Part shown: piece by piece, positions 36,273 to 45,462 of the stretch
Layout: the number at the start of each line of letters is the position of its first letter
Numbering within the stretch: position 1 is the first letter of the stretch
NCBI RefSeq assembly: GCF_000758705.1
Contig: NZ_CP009287.1
Span: 6,262,001-6,326,000 of the forward strand
DNA: 64,000 bases
Reading direction: 5' to 3'
Source of the DNA: Paenibacillus graminis
GTDB taxonomy: Bacteria; Bacillota; Bacilli; Paenibacillales; Paenibacillaceae
Position numbers and translations under genes: made by a program
The notes under the pieces: generated by a model
The model's database searches: none
Seen by the model: only the letters and a program-made list of their open reading frames with translations
What the model was told of the DNA's origin: nothing

Positions 36273-37020
36273 ACTGGTCCACCAGCGATTTCATGATACC
36301 TAGTAATCTGCGGACATCCTGCACGTTCGTATTGCCTGTGCCGGCATCAATAATGGAAGAATAGACATGCGGGATGACCTGCGGCACCCCTGCCTGAAGG
36401 GCAATTTCCAGAATCGGCCCGAAATTGTCCATATCAATGCCGCCTGTAGGCTCCAGGGCAAAACCGGCTTCACCGCAGGCTGCGGCGACGGCACGGTACT
36501 CCTCCTCCAGCTTCAAGCCCTGCATGGGAAAATATTTGAGCGCATTGCCGCCCATATCCCGTACCAGGGCAATGGCGGCCTCCACGGGAACAATCGCCTG
36601 CGGTGTTATCCCCGAGCTGACCGGACCGGTTGATATGTTCACATAACCCGCCTGCCCGCAGGGAGAAACCAGGCTGTTGATCCAGCTGTCCCGGGCTCCG
36701 AGATTGGCGCGGGTTGCCCCTACTGCCGGAAATACCTGGTTGATATGGCTTCCCGGATAGCTCTTCGCAATCTCCGCCACAACTGCCGCCTGGCGGTTGT
36801 CTCCGGCCCCCAGGCCGATGGATACGGCATCCTGAATGTCCTGGCCGTATGCGGTCATGGCAGCGGCCGCTTCCTCTGCGGTGGCGTAATTTTTGGAGAG
36901 TACGCCAACCAGGACATGCCCTTCCGCAGCCGCAAAGACGTCTCTGGCATTCCCGATACTGCCTGCCAGCACATTAAGTGCGGCTCTGTTCCTGTACAAA
37001 CGCTGCTGAATTTGACTCAT
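36265..37020 (-). CDS. dgaF: KDPG-type aldolase, DgaF family
   Basis: 251 residues. Matches the DgaF/EF_0839 group of 2-dehydro-3-deoxyphosphogluconate aldolases, a barrel family separate from Eda: NVLAGSIGNARDVFAAAEGH near the start, then SINQVFPAVG-like and TGGIDMDNFGPILEIAL segments. It should release pyruvate and glyceraldehyde 3-phosphate. ATG 37020 is chosen for GGAGGG 8 nt upstream; an 8-residue upstream extension has no such site. One base separates it from the lyase stop. Confidence 0.8.
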   Translation of the reverse strand: MSQIQQRLYRNRAALNVLAGSIGNARDVFAAAEGHVLVGVLSKNYATAEEAAAAMTAYGQDIQDAVSIGLGAGDNRQAAVVAEIAKSYPGSHINQVFPAVGATRANLGARDSWINSLVSPCGQAGYVNISTGPVSSGITPQAIVPVEAAIALVRDMGGNALKYFPMQGLKLEEEYRAVAAACGEAGFALEPTGGIDMDNFGPILEIALQAGVPQVIPHVYSSIIDAGTGNTNVQDVRRLLGIMKSLVDQYA

Positions 37021-37021
37021 T

Positions 37022-38125
37022 CTATTTGCCCTCCACAATGTCATGTATTCTGTCTATGATCACCTGAAGATCATCCCCCTGCAAAGACCGGGGATCGATA
37101 TCGAAATACCCCTGCTTCACTCCATAGTCCCGCGTGTACACGGCAATTTCGCCCTCGCGCAACCGGTCATTGACGGTCTTGGCATCCACTCCCGCGGCGG
37201 AGGCATCGATCTGGATGCGTCCCCGGAATATGGCTCTGCCCGCTTCATCCTGCACGATACGGACCGAAACTCCATGAAGTGTGGTCAGCTGCTGAAGCGC
37301 CTCCAGCGCTTTTTTCTCCACTTCACTGTTGTCAGCCTTGTCCTGGTATTCCTCCAGCGCCTGAAGCAGCCCAAAGGTGGTCTCTTTGCCGACTTTCATG
37401 CTGCGGCCGATCCCGTGCAGCTGTACCTTTACCCATTCGACATATTTCTTTTTGCCGGCAACGATTCCCGAGGTTGGACCTTCAATGGCTTTGGAGCCGC
37501 TGTAGATGGCAAGATCGGAATATTGGACATATTTAAGCAGATCCTCTTCCGCAGCCGCATCGACCATCAGCGGAACTCCGCTGCGCGCGGCAACCTCCCA
37601 GGCCTCTTCCACAGAAATCATGTTTTTCTGGACGGTATGATGGGATTTGACATAAAGAATGGCTGCAGTGCGGTCACCGATGGCTTGTTCTATATGCTCC
37701 TTACGGCCTTCGTTGGCATATCCGGCTTCCACCACCCGGCCGCCGCCCAGGAAAACCATCGTTTCCACCGGAGCACCGTACTGCACATTGTGGCCCTTCA
37801 GCATAATAATTTCATTCTTAAGCACAGGCTCCTGGTGCAGGCGGAGGCTGAGCCGCAGATCACCGCCGGTTACGATGGCCGCCACCGACAGCGCAATGCC
37901 GCTGGATGCCGAATTCACGACAACCGCTGCCTCTGACCGGAGCAGCCGGGCAATGTAATCTCCCGATTTATCCACGAGATCCGCGATCTCCACATACTGC
38001 TGGCCGCCTCGCTTCATCGCCTCCATGACGGTATCCGTTTGAGCGGAGACTCCAAGGATACTCATTCTCCCGCTGGCATTAATTACGCGTTTCAGTCCAT
38101 ATCTAGCATGTAATGAGTGATCCAT
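37022..38125 (-). CDS. dgaE: PLP-dependent ammonia lyase-like enzyme, DgaE/SelA-like family
   Basis: 367 residues, fold-type I PLP protein related to SelA. NASGRMSILGVS at the N terminus, EIADLVDKSGDYIARLL, the DAAAEEDLLKY strand with the PLP-contact Asp, and the Lys in YSGSKAIEGPTSGIV that should form the internal aldimine. DgaE of Salmonella removes ammonia from glucosaminate 6-phosphate to give KDGP; here no PTS genes adjoin, so the substrate may be unphosphorylated. ATG 38125 has AAGGAG 8 nt upstream. The start overlaps the amidohydrolase end by 23 bp. Confidence 0.8.
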   Translation of the reverse strand: MDHSLHARYGLKRVINASGRMSILGVSAQTDTVMEAMKRGGQQYVEIADLVDKSGDYIARLLRSEAAVVVNSASSGIALSVAAIVTGGDLRLSLRLHQEPVLKNEIIMLKGHNVQYGAPVETMVFLGGGRVVEAGYANEGRKEHIEQAIGDRTAAILYVKSHHTVQKNMISVEEAWEVAARSGVPLMVDAAAEEDLLKYVQYSDLAIYSGSKAIEGPTSGIVAGKKKYVEWVKVQLHGIGRSMKVGKETTFGLLQALEEYQDKADNSEVEKKALEALQQLTTLHGVSVRIVQDEAGRAIFRGRIQIDASAAGVDAKTVNDRLREGEIAVYTRDYGVKQGYFDIDPRSLQGDDLQVIIDRIHDIVEGK

Positions 38126-39203
38126 TTGCAAAGACTCCTTTGGCCTCAATATAGTGGTCCGCAACCCGGACATCGCCTTCCGAATCCGTCAGTTCCTTCC
38201 GGCCTTCTTGCAGGGCAAACAGTGTCAGATTCGCCTGCTGCCCTACACTGATTTCTCCAAGCTCAGGCCTCTTAAGCCACAATGCCGCATTCCGGGTGAC
38301 CGCATGGATAATCTCCTCCAGGCTGTAGCCCAGATAGAGAAATTTCGACAGCACATTCGACATGCTGTACACAGGGCCGTTCAGCCGGTTCCCCCGGTAG
38401 ATATCCGTGCTGATTGTATTCAGTGGAATGCCCGCCTTCTTGGCCTGCCCGGCAATCCGGAAGGAAAAGCTTGCGGTGCCATGACCCACATCCAGATGAA
38501 CTCCCCTTGAGACTGCCTCCAGCAGCCCTTGGAGCGGCGTGCCGTCCGTATGAAACAAATTATTGGACTTGCCGTTGAGATAATGGGTAATGACATCCCC
38601 CGGCTGCAGCAGTTCCAGCACTTCGGAAATATCCGGGGGAGCAGAGCCAACATGCACCATCAGCGGAAGCTTCGTCTCAGCCGACAGCGCCCGGGCCAGC
38701 TTGAGCGGCTGAATACCGTTTTCTTTGACGACACTTTGGCTTATGCGGGCCTTCAGCCCCACAATGAAATCAGAATAAGCCGCTGCCGCCTGCACAGCCT
38801 TGTCCCGGTCAATCCATTCCAGCTGCGACAGCTCATCCGTACGCTCCAGACCGATCCGGGAAATATTCAGAAAAGCCAACACATTGGTGGCAGTGAGCAG
38901 GCTTCCAGCATAAAAAGCCCCGATCCGGTCCGCACCGCAGCTCCCGGCATCAACGAGGGTTGTTACCCCCTGTTGTATACCAATTTCGTCGATATGATCG
39001 CCATAAGGATGAAGCTCAGGTACGGCATGCACATGCAAATCAATCCATCCGCTGGATACGTATAGCCCGGAGCCGTCCAGCACTGTTTTTCCTTCAGCCC
39101 GGCCTGCCGGTGTAATAGCGCTGATGATTCCATCCCGAATGGCGATGTCAACCGTCCGCCCGTCAACCAGCTGCAAATTGCGCAGCACATTCTCTGTGCC
39201 CAC
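38103..39203 (-). CDS. Amidohydrolase/deacetylase, EF_0837-type
   Basis: 366 residues, metal-dependent amidohydrolase fold. WIDLHVHAVPEL supplies the H-x-H metal ligands, GVTTLVDAGSCGADRIGAF follows, the mid-barrel Lys may be carboxylated (VGLKARISQSV), and later ligands are in VHVGSAPP, THYLNG and DVGHGTASFS. Family members remain poorly characterised; with a DgaE-like lyase next to it, removal of an acyl group from an amino sugar acid is a reasonable guess. GTG start at 39203 with AGGAG 9 nt upstream inside a hexamer repeat. First gene of the operon. Confidence 0.82.
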   Translation of the reverse strand: MGTENVLRNLQLVDGRTVDIAIRDGIISAITPAGRAEGKTVLDGSGLYVSSGWIDLHVHAVPELHPYGDHIDEIGIQQGVTTLVDAGSCGADRIGAFYAGSLLTATNVLAFLNISRIGLERTDELSQLEWIDRDKAVQAAAAYSDFIVGLKARISQSVVKENGIQPLKLARALSAETKLPLMVHVGSAPPDISEVLELLQPGDVITHYLNGKSNNLFHTDGTPLQGLLEAVSRGVHLDVGHGTASFSFRIAGQAKKAGIPLNTISTDIYRGNRLNGPVYSMSNVLSKFLYLGYSLEEIIHAVTRNAALWLKRPELGEISVGQQANLTLFALQEGRKELTDSEGDVRVADHYIEAKGVFANGSLITC

Positions 39204-39208
39204 TTATT

Positions 39209-39242
39209 CCATCTCCTTCTCCTTCTCCATCTCCATCTCCGG
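39209..39242 (-). repeat. Hexamer repeat containing the ribosome site of the amidohydrolase gene
   Basis: On the minus strand GGAGAT and GGAGAA hexamers repeat five to six times in a row, and the last AGGAG serves as ribosome site of the GTG start at 39203. Gain or loss of a unit would alter the distance or number of Shine-Dalgarno copies without touching the frame. Confidence 0.6.
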
Positions 39243-39280
39243 ATTGAAAATTTAAAACCGGAGACTGCTCCAACTCGATA

Positions 39281-39296
39281 ATTATAACGTTATAAT
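39281..39296. promoter_or_regulatory. Perfect 16-bp palindrome, candidate GntR operator
   Basis: ATTATAACGTTATAAT is a perfect palindrome 78 bp upstream of the first gene of the operon and contains TATAAT hexamers on both strands. HutC-type GntR proteins bind palindromes of this size; binding here would cover the -10 region. Confidence 0.55.
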
Positions 39297-39549
39297 GTTT
39301 ATGATAGCACAAGTATGACCCAGATGAGAACCATGATTTAGAAATCCGCACATTTTAACACTGAGGGGGACTGATTAATGGCAAAATTTGCACCAAGTCT
39401 TCCTTGCTCACCACATTCCGGGTGTAGGGGCATGGCCTGCCAAGAACAAGGGGACTACAGACAGTGCTTCGATCACGAATTGGCGGGTAGAAACACACAA
39501 TATCACCCCGACGGTTGAACGGCATCACACTTTGCTGTGGAGCTTACAA

Positions 39550-39745
39550 TGCTCGAATTGTTGGACATTAAACAGGATTCCGCCTGATTTTTACGACTCT
39601 GGCTTGTATTGTTGTCCAATCTGCAATATTTTTGTCAATCAGCCTCACGTTAGCCCCATTTATATTGTAAAAAGTGCAGTATTCTCGCCATCATAGCCGA
39701 ATTAGTACGAATATTGTTGTATATTGTTCAGGATTCTGCCGTGTT
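39550..39745. repeat. Decayed repeats in a gene-free stretch
   Basis: TTGTTGGAC (39558) and TTGTTGTCC (39609) are 51 bp apart, with related TTGT copies near 39665 and 39714; CAGGATTCCGCC and CAGGATTCTGCC also recur. These may be worn-out units of the same kind as families A to C. The 102-residue ORF here lacks a ribosome site. Nothing else was recognised in 39300-39790. Confidence 0.35.
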
Positions 39746-39789
39746 TTCGCGATCAAGGAGACATCTTCCGCACAACAAGCAGAAATGGC

Positions 39790-39880
39790 TGGCCGTCCAA
39801 AAGGACGGTAACGTTTCTGTGAGAAATATAGGATGATTTATGGCATGAAACATTTAAATCCTTATATTCAAAGCAAAAAC
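39790..39880. repeat. Repeat E, copy 1
   Basis: About 90 bp: hairpin GGCCGTCC/GGACGG followed by TTTCTGTGAGAAATATAGG and ATGAAACATTTAAATCC with a TTATATT end. About three quarters of positions agree with copy 2 at 42050-42137. Inside, AATATAGGATGATTTA and TAAATCCTTATATT form an imperfect inverted repeat, which suggests a small mobile element or structured RNA. Confidence 0.65.
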
Positions 39881-39920
39881 GGCTGCGCCGTCCTTGATAC
39901 AAGGATGACGCAGCCGTTTC
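39875..39920 (-). terminator. Terminator after deoC
   Basis: AACGGCTGCGTCATCCTTG and CAAGGACGGCGCAGCCGTT pair almost fully, then TTTTGC on the minus strand, 20 bp after the stop. Confidence 0.85.
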
Positions 39921-39939
39921 TTTTATGGGAGGAATGATA

Positions 39940-40617
39940 TTAGTAGCTGCTCTGGCTTTGCTCGCCCTTGGCGATAGCCACACCGCCGCTAGTACCGATA
40001 CGGGTTGCGCCTGCGCCAACCATGATCAGCGCATCCTCTGCGCTGCGCACGCCGCCGGAAGCTTTGACGCCGATGTCAGGGCCAACTGCGGCACGCATGA
40101 GCGCGATGTCTTCCTTCGTTGCGCCGCCGGTGGAGAAGCCGGTCGACGTTTTTACAAAGTCGGCTCCGGCTTCTACGGCAAGCTTGCAGGCACGGACCTT
40201 TTCTTCCTCCGTAAGCAGGCAGGTCTCAATAATCACTTTGGTCAGCGCTTTGCCGCGGGCCGCATCGACAACTGCAGCGATATCCCGCTTTACCAGCTCG
40301 TTGTTACCATCCTTCAGTGCGCCGATGTTGATAACCATGTCAACTTCTCCCGCACCGTTCGAAATTGCGTTCGTGGTTTCAAATGCCTTGGTTTCCGGTG
40401 TCGAAACGCCAAGCGGGAACCCGATAACTGTGCAGACCTTCACTTCAGGGGTGTCCTTCAAAACTCCGTAGGCTGTAGCAACCCAAGCCGGATTCACGCA
40501 GACCGAAGCAAATTTATAGGTCTTGGCCTCTTCCGCCAGCTTGATGATATCTTCTTTACGGGCATCCGCCTTCAGCAGGGTGTGGTCAATGATCCCGGAT
40601 AGTGTGTGTGTACTCAT
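39940..40617 (-). CDS. deoC: Deoxyribose-phosphate aldolase
   Basis: Splits 2-deoxyribose 5-phosphate into acetaldehyde and glyceraldehyde 3-phosphate in deoxynucleoside use. 225 residues. [11 protein letters not shown] at the N terminus, [13 protein letters not shown], the Schiff-base Lys in [14 protein letters not shown] and the phosphate loop [23 protein letters not shown] 40617 chosen for GGAGG 8 nt upstream. Stand-alone gene here, with its own terminator. Confidence 0.96.
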   Translation of the reverse strand: MSTHTLSGIIDHTLLKADARKEDIIKLAEEAKTYKFASVCVNPAWVATAYGVLKDTPEVKVCTVIGFPLGVSTPETKAFETTNAISNGAGEVDMVINIGALKDGNNELVKRDIAAVVDAARGKALTKVIIETCLLTEEEKVRACKLAVEAGADFVKTSTGFSTGGATKEDIALMRAAVGPDIGVKASGGVRSAEDALIMVGAGATRIGTSGGVAIAKGEQSQSSY

Positions 40618-40812
40618 TGTGAATTCCTCCATGATAATCGGTAGTAGACTTCGCATTCTTTGTAATCATACCAATAGTGCAGCCCTTTGGAAAGCTGTGG
40701 GCAGTCTCCCGCTGCTCTCTGCTTCGCTGAACTCTGCACCCGCAGTACACAAGAGCCCTGCTTCCCTAAGGAGCAAGTCTCTTGTTCACTTTTAACTGCA
40801 TGAAGGTCTAGC

Positions 40813-41649
40813 TTATTTCTGTGTCAGCGACTGTATATCAACAAATGGCGTTGCCCCGCCGGTCACGCTTGGGAGTACGCCGTTCCATTTCTCCAGCGCC
40901 TTCTCCTGCACCTCGATTTGTTTCAGCTGCACCAGCTCTGGAGTCACCTCCTGCTTCTTGAGCCGCAGGGATTCAGCTTCTGCCTGGGCCTGGGCGATCT
41001 TCTGTTTGGCTTCGATCTCGACCCGCCGCAGATCGTTCTCGGCCTTCAGCGCCTGCTGCTGGGCAACCTGCTTAGCTTCAATCGACTGGTTGAAGGCATC
41101 CGAGAATTTGAAGTTCACAATATTAATGTCATTTACGACCAGATCGTATTTACCCAGCCGCTTGGTCAGCAGCTCGCTGATTTCTCCTGCAACGAGATCA
41201 CGCCGGGTTATGAGGTCCTCCGCAGGATATTTGGCGGTAACCTCCTTCACAATTTCCTGAATCGCCGGATTAATAATGACGCCATCGAAATTCCCGCCGA
41301 TATTATTCATGAGATTATAAGCGGAATCCTTATTGACGGAATAGTTGACAGCCACATGCGTAGATACGGGCTGCAGATCCTTGGACGACGCGGACGTATC
41401 CGTCTCAGCTTTGGTAACCTGCGTATTGACCTGAATGACTGTTTGAATGAACGGAATTTTGAAATGGATGCCGGGTGAGAGCATATTGTCGTTGAGTTTG
41501 CCGAAAGTTTTATATAGACCCACATGGCCGTACTCCACAGAAGTAAATGCGTTGCCCCCAATAACTACTATAAATAAGACCGCAATAACAATGCTGATGA
41601 TTTTGCCTGGACGAACCTGCTTAATCTTCGGGTTAACCTCCACTTCCAT
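40813..41649 (-). CDS. SPFH/prohibitin-family membrane protein
   Basis: 278 residues. One N-terminal transmembrane segment (about 17-38) and a band-7 domain starting SVEYGHVGLYKTFGKLND, with a helical C-terminal part rich in Ala/Glu/Gln (about 195-245, AEAESLRLKKQEV) that should form a coiled coil. Family members assemble into ring-like membrane scaffolds. No NfeD-type partner is adjacent. A stem AACAAGAG/CTCTTGT follows at about 40760-40790 without a T run. Confidence 0.85.
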   Translation of the reverse strand: MEVEVNPKIKQVRPGKIISIVIAVLFIVVIGGNAFTSVEYGHVGLYKTFGKLNDNMLSPGIHFKIPFIQTVIQVNTQVTKAETDTSASSKDLQPVSTHVAVNYSVNKDSAYNLMNNIGGNFDGVIINPAIQEIVKEVTAKYPAEDLITRRDLVAGEISELLTKRLGKYDLVVNDINIVNFKFSDAFNQSIEAKQVAQQQALKAENDLRRVEIEAKQKIAQAQAEAESLRLKKQEVTPELVQLKQIEVQEKALEKWNGVLPSVTGGATPFVDIQSLTQK

Positions 41650-41745
41650 CTGCCTCCCTCTGAATTATGGTTAATCCTTAACGGTTACCTTTCTATACGG
41701 ATGAAGAAAGGAAACCGTCGCAAGAAATACACGGTTCAGGGCACC

Positions 41746-41778
41746 AAAAAAGAAAGAACCCTTCGCCAAGGGTCCTTC
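41746..41778 (-). terminator. Terminator between the SPFH gene and the repeats
   Basis: GGACCCTTGGCGAAGGGTTC hairpin then TTTCTTTTTT on the minus strand. SulP transcription already has its own terminator at 42136, so this one implies some other transcript crossing the repeat region, or serves as a back-up. Confidence 0.7.
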
Positions 41779-41811
41779 TCTGTTCTATAAGCCTAACTGC
41801 CCGGCAATTCC

Positions 41812-41995
41812 AAGTGGAAAAAGGATCACTAATTTGCCCCAGCGCACCAATCTCCACAGCCTAAGTGGAAAAAGGATCACTAATTCAGCTCATTTCGATC
41901 CTAAAAGAGTAAAATTACCCAATTAAGTTCCTTTTTTCCATCTAAAACTCTCATTTGTTGATTTGGAGGGAAAATAAGTTCCCTTTTTCCACCTA
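41812..41995. repeat. Box-B element, complete four-box form
   Basis: Direct boxes AGTGGAAAAAGGATCACTAA start at 41813 and 41864 (51 bp); inverted boxes have aligned positions 41927 and 41978 (51 bp); inner distance 63 bp. Same geometry as 14370-14553 and 61306-61484. Confidence 0.85.
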
Positions 41996-42049
41996 GCGGT
42001 TGTTCACAGGTGTAAGAAATCATATTTTCCTAAATCATAAGTGGAAACG

Positions 42050-42137
42050 GCTACGCCGTCCTTTTAAAGGACGGCGTGTTTCAGCGAGAAATAGAAGGAT
42101 AAATATAGCGTGAAACACATAAATTCTTATATTTTAT
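42050..42137. repeat. Repeat E, copy 2
   Basis: Hairpin GCCGTCC/GGACGGC followed by TTTCAGCGAGAAATAGAAGG and GTGAAACACATAAATTC with a TTATATTTTA end; related to copy 1 at 39790-39880. Together with the box-B element and terminators it accounts for the gap 41650-42225. Confidence 0.65.
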
Positions 42138-42179
42138 AAAAAGCTGCCCCAGCAGCCATTTTTGGTATTTGGGACAGCC
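42136..42179 (-). terminator. Terminator after the SulP gene
   Basis: GGCTGTCCC and GGGGCAGCT around an A-rich loop, followed by TTTTTAT on the minus strand. Confidence 0.7.
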
Positions 42180-42225
42180 TCTTATCCTCTTATTAACTAA
42201 TTTAATGATCCTCGCAATAACTAAT

Positions 42226-43677
42226 TTAATGGCCGCCGGACGGCGACAGGCCGATCCGCTTCACCAGCTGGGCGCTTTCCTGATTCAGTCCGGTGAGGGC
42301 CACCTTTTTGCCGAGCGCAGTGTATTTCGACATGACCTTGGCAATTGCGCCTGCCGCCGACTGATCCCATATATGCGAATGGGTGAAATCGATGATAATC
42401 TGCTCGGGGTCGCTCTCCACCATGAATTGATGGATGAACTGGCTTGTTGTGCCGAAGAACAGTTGGCCATGCACCATATACTGGGTAGAAACCGCCGCCG
42501 TATGAACGGTCATGCGGATGGAGGCGATTTTCCAGGCAAAGGCAAGAGCGCTGAGCAGGACACCAAACAGCACGCCTATCGACAGATTATCGGTAGCGAC
42601 CACTGTAACCACGGTGACAAGCATCACCAGCGCATCACTTAACGGAACCTTCCGCAATGAAGTGAGCGACTTCCATTCAAAGGTGCTGACTGAAACCATG
42701 AACATTACGCCGACCAAGGCTCCCATCGGAATCTGCTTCACCACATCGCCCAACACTAGAATCAGGAACAGCAGGAATATCCCGGACACAAAAGTGGACA
42801 ACCGGGTACGCCCGCCTGATTTCATATTGACCATCGATTGGCCGATCATTGCACAGCCCGCCATACCTCCAAAGAAGCCGGTGACTATGTTCGCCAGCCC
42901 CTGCCCCTTTGCTTCACGGTTTTTGTCGCTTCCGGTGCCGGTAATGTCATCAATGAGGGTCGCGGTCATCAGCGATTCCAGCAGTCCGACTACGGCAAGC
43001 GACAGGGAATATGGCAAAATAATCAGCAGCGTATCCAAGGTAAATGGAAGCTCGGGGAGATGAAATACGGGCAATGCCGAGGTGATGTCTCCCATATCGC
43101 CAACGGTTCTCACATCCAGATGAAGCACGATACTGAGCACGGACACTGCTATAATCGCCACAAGCGCCGAAGGCACCGCCTTGGTGAACCGGGGAACAGT
43201 ATAGATAATAAGCAGCGTAAGCGCCACTAGAGCATACATCACCCAGCCTTGCCCGCTGAAATGTGTCAGCTGCGCCATAAAGATCAGAATCGCCAGCGCG
43301 TTGACAAACCCGGTCATGACCGGCTGCGGCAAAAAGGTGATAAATCTCCCGAGCTTCAGCATCCCCATAAAAATTTGCAGGATTCCCGCCAGCACAGTGG
43401 CTGCGAATAAATACTCTAGGCCGTGGTTCAGCACCAGGCTGCCGACTAATAGAGCCATCGCCCCGGTGGCCGCCGAAATCATGCCGGGCCTGCCCCCGGC
43501 AAATGCCGTAACGATTGCAATGCAGAATGAGGCGTATAAACCCACCATCGGGCTGACTCCGGCAAGAATGGAAAAGGCTATCGCCTCCGGGATCAGGGCA
43601 ATAGCCACGGTCATCCCCGATAGAACATCGCTTCGTGTGTTGGAAAACCACACGTTCTTCAAACTAAGCTGCTTCAA
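42226..43677 (-). CDS. SulP family anion transporter with STAS domain
   Basis: Predicted sulfate, bicarbonate or other anion carrier of the inner membrane, 483 residues. The SLC26A/SulP core has about 12-14 membrane segments, beginning with [19 protein letters not shown] and including [15 protein letters not shown]; the C-terminal STAS domain is at about 395-483 ([17 protein letters not shown]). TTG 43677 is taken as start because AGGAGG is 9 nt upstream and the resulting N terminus [17 protein letters not shown] fits the family; the longer frame begins in sequence without family character. Substrate not readable. Confidence 0.88.
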   Translation of the reverse strand: MKQLSLKNVWFSNTRSDVLSGMTVAIALIPEAIAFSILAGVSPMVGLYASFCIAIVTAFAGGRPGMISAATGAMALLVGSLVLNHGLEYLFAATVLAGILQIFMGMLKLGRFITFLPQPVMTGFVNALAILIFMAQLTHFSGQGWVMYALVALTLLIIYTVPRFTKAVPSALVAIIAVSVLSIVLHLDVRTVGDMGDITSALPVFHLPELPFTLDTLLIILPYSLSLAVVGLLESLMTATLIDDITGTGSDKNREAKGQGLANIVTGFFGGMAGCAMIGQSMVNMKSGGRTRLSTFVSGIFLLFLILVLGDVVKQIPMGALVGVMFMVSVSTFEWKSLTSLRKVPLSDALVMLVTVVTVVATDNLSIGVLFGVLLSALAFAWKIASIRMTVHTAAVSTQYMVHGQLFFGTTSQFIHQFMVESDPEQIIIDFTHSHIWDQSAAGAIAKVMSKYTALGKKVALTGLNQESAQLVKRIGLSPSGGH

Positions 43678-43892
43678 AACCTTGTTCCTCCTGTGTCTGG
43701 ATAGGGTATACAGGACTTTTTCACAAAAGTCCGGGCCCGGTGCAACGCCAATGTTACTCATTGTACCTGACCCGCCATAACCTCCACAAAAGTTCAATCT
43801 GGTGCTGTAAGCGTTATACATGACGATATTCTCGCTTTTTCTGCCCTATTCGCCCAAATTCTATATATTGAAATTTTTCGGGTTCAGCAGTT

Positions 43893-44969
43893 TTAGCGGT
43901 ACAGTCCCGAAGCCTTTACTTCATTGAAGAAGGTGTTGAACTCATCAATATTCAGCTGCTGCGCGGCATCGGACAACGCCGTAGCCGGATCGGGATGCAC
44001 TTCCACCATAATGCCGTCGGCGCCAGCAGCGAGCGCAGCCTTGGCGCAAGGAATCAGAATGTCCTTGCGGCCGGTAGAGTGGGTCACATCTACCAGCACG
44101 GGCAGATGGCACTCCTGCTTGAGAATCGGCACAGCTGAAATATCAAGTGTATTGCGGGTCGATTTCTCATAGGTGCGGATGCCGCGTTCAATCAGCATAA
44201 TCTCCATATTGCCCCGGGACATAATATATTCCGCCGCATGAACGAACTCATCCAGCGTAGCGGACAATCCCCGCTTCAGCAGCACCGGTTTGTTCACTTC
44301 TCCCACGGCCTTGAGCAGTTCGAAGTTATGCATATTCCGCGCGCCAACCTGAATCACGTCCACATAATCAAGCGCCTCTTCAATATGCCGGGGGTCGACA
44401 ATTTCACTAATGGTCAGAAGGCCGTACTCTGTGGCTGCTTCCCGCAGAATTCTCAGGCCGTCCATTCCCAGTCCCTGAAAATCATAAGGGGAGGTACGGG
44501 GTTTGAAGGCTCCTCCGCGCATAACCTTCACTCCGGCCTTCTGCAACGCTGCGGCAACGGTACGGGTCTGTAATTCACTCTCTACCGAGCAGGGTCCGGC
44601 AACCATCAGCGAAGATAATCCGCCAACGGTTACACCCCCAGGCAGAACGATCACTGTATCTTCCGCGTGGTTCTTCCGGGCCACCAGCAGGGACTTCTTA
44701 TGATCCGTACTTTGCAGATCAAGCGATGCGGAGAAAATCTGCTTGAAGAGGGTGCGGATCGTCCCGCTTGTGAAAGGCCCCTTGTTGCTTGCCACCAGCT
44801 TCTCCAGCATCTGTTTTTCCCGTTCGGGATCGAACTTCGGCACACCCTGCTTTTCTTTTACAGCTCCAATTTCCTGCACGACCTGGGCCCGCTCGGAGAT
44901 TAGCTCCAGCAGTTGTCCATTGATTTCATCCAGGCGGGCTCTCAGCCCTTCCAATTCCACGTTGCTCAT
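43893..44969 (-). CDS. aroF: Chorismate mutase / DAHP synthase (bifunctional)
   Basis: First enzyme of aromatic amino acid synthesis. 358 residues. An AroQ-type chorismate mutase domain (about 1-85, [19 protein letters not shown]) is fused to a KDPS-like DAHP synthase (about 100-358) with [33 protein letters not shown] and [20 protein letters not shown]. In such enzymes the mutase domain gives feedback inhibition by prephenate or chorismate. ATG 44969 has AGGAG 9 nt upstream. A T-box leader precedes it, so expression should rise when a tRNA, apparently tRNA-Phe, is uncharged. Confidence 0.95.
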   Translation of the reverse strand: MSNVELEGLRARLDEINGQLLELISERAQVVQEIGAVKEKQGVPKFDPEREKQMLEKLVASNKGPFTSGTIRTLFKQIFSASLDLQSTDHKKSLLVARKNHAEDTVIVLPGGVTVGGLSSLMVAGPCSVESELQTRTVAAALQKAGVKVMRGGAFKPRTSPYDFQGLGMDGLRILREAATEYGLLTISEIVDPRHIEEALDYVDVIQVGARNMHNFELLKAVGEVNKPVLLKRGLSATLDEFVHAAEYIMSRGNMEIMLIERGIRTYEKSTRNTLDISAVPILKQECHLPVLVDVTHSTGRKDILIPCAKAALAAGADGIMVEVHPDPATALSDAAQQLNIDEFNTFFNEVKASGLYR

Positions 44970-45011
44970 TACCTTCCACTCCTTTTTGTAAATGAATTTG
45001 ATGAAAGAACG

Positions 45012-45300
45012 CAAAAAGGCCCCCCGCCGCAAGGGACGAGGAGCCGTGGTACCACCCTAATTTAGAAATTAATCACTTCTGAGGATTCAGTAAATCAAAC
45101 CCTTCAGACAGAAATCAACTCTGTCTTACACCCGTTAACGCGGAGCGCGGGCCTCCCTACGCATACCTGCTGCAGCAGTGTACTTCAGGGGCCGACTCGG
45201 AAGTGAACTTCAGCGCAAAGCGTCTCTTGAGGGTGCTCTCAGTCTCCGGCACACCTTCCCTGTTAAGATCCGTTCCCCGCGCTTACTCTCTTCGTCATCG
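45012..45300 (-). ncRNA. T-box riboswitch upstream of the DAHP synthase gene
   Basis: On the minus strand the T-box AGGGTGGTACCACGGCTCC (about 45041-45058) is followed by a terminator and T5 (45013-45040). Upstream, stem I begins near 45298 with GACGAAGAGAGTAAGCGC (AGTA loop-E element). The opposite strand GCGCTGAAG-TTC-ACTTC closes the specifier loop through AGCGC/GCGCT above and GAAG/CTTC below, leaving TTC followed by A as specifier, a Phe codon. The second best reading, TAC at about 45180, lies outside that loop. Confidence is high for the T-box, moderate for Phe. Confidence 0.9.
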
Positions 45301-45462
45301 TCATTTCATTATGGCTGGCACCTCAAATGCACCAGTTTCTGCTATCTTAATCAAAATAGGAATCACATGCAAGATATTTATTCACCACACCTCGACTTTT
45401 AATACAGTAAATTACCGAAGTATCCGGTGAATTCCCTTATACCAAGCACAACATAGCCTGCC

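Noticed and set aside
39388..39696. 102-codon plus-strand ORF
   Set aside because: No ribosome site, Cys/Trp/His-rich composition, and it runs through decayed repeats.
43806..43819. cre site upstream of the SulP gene
   Set aside because: TGTAAGCGTTATAC misses the final CA of the consensus and lies more than 120 bp from the start.
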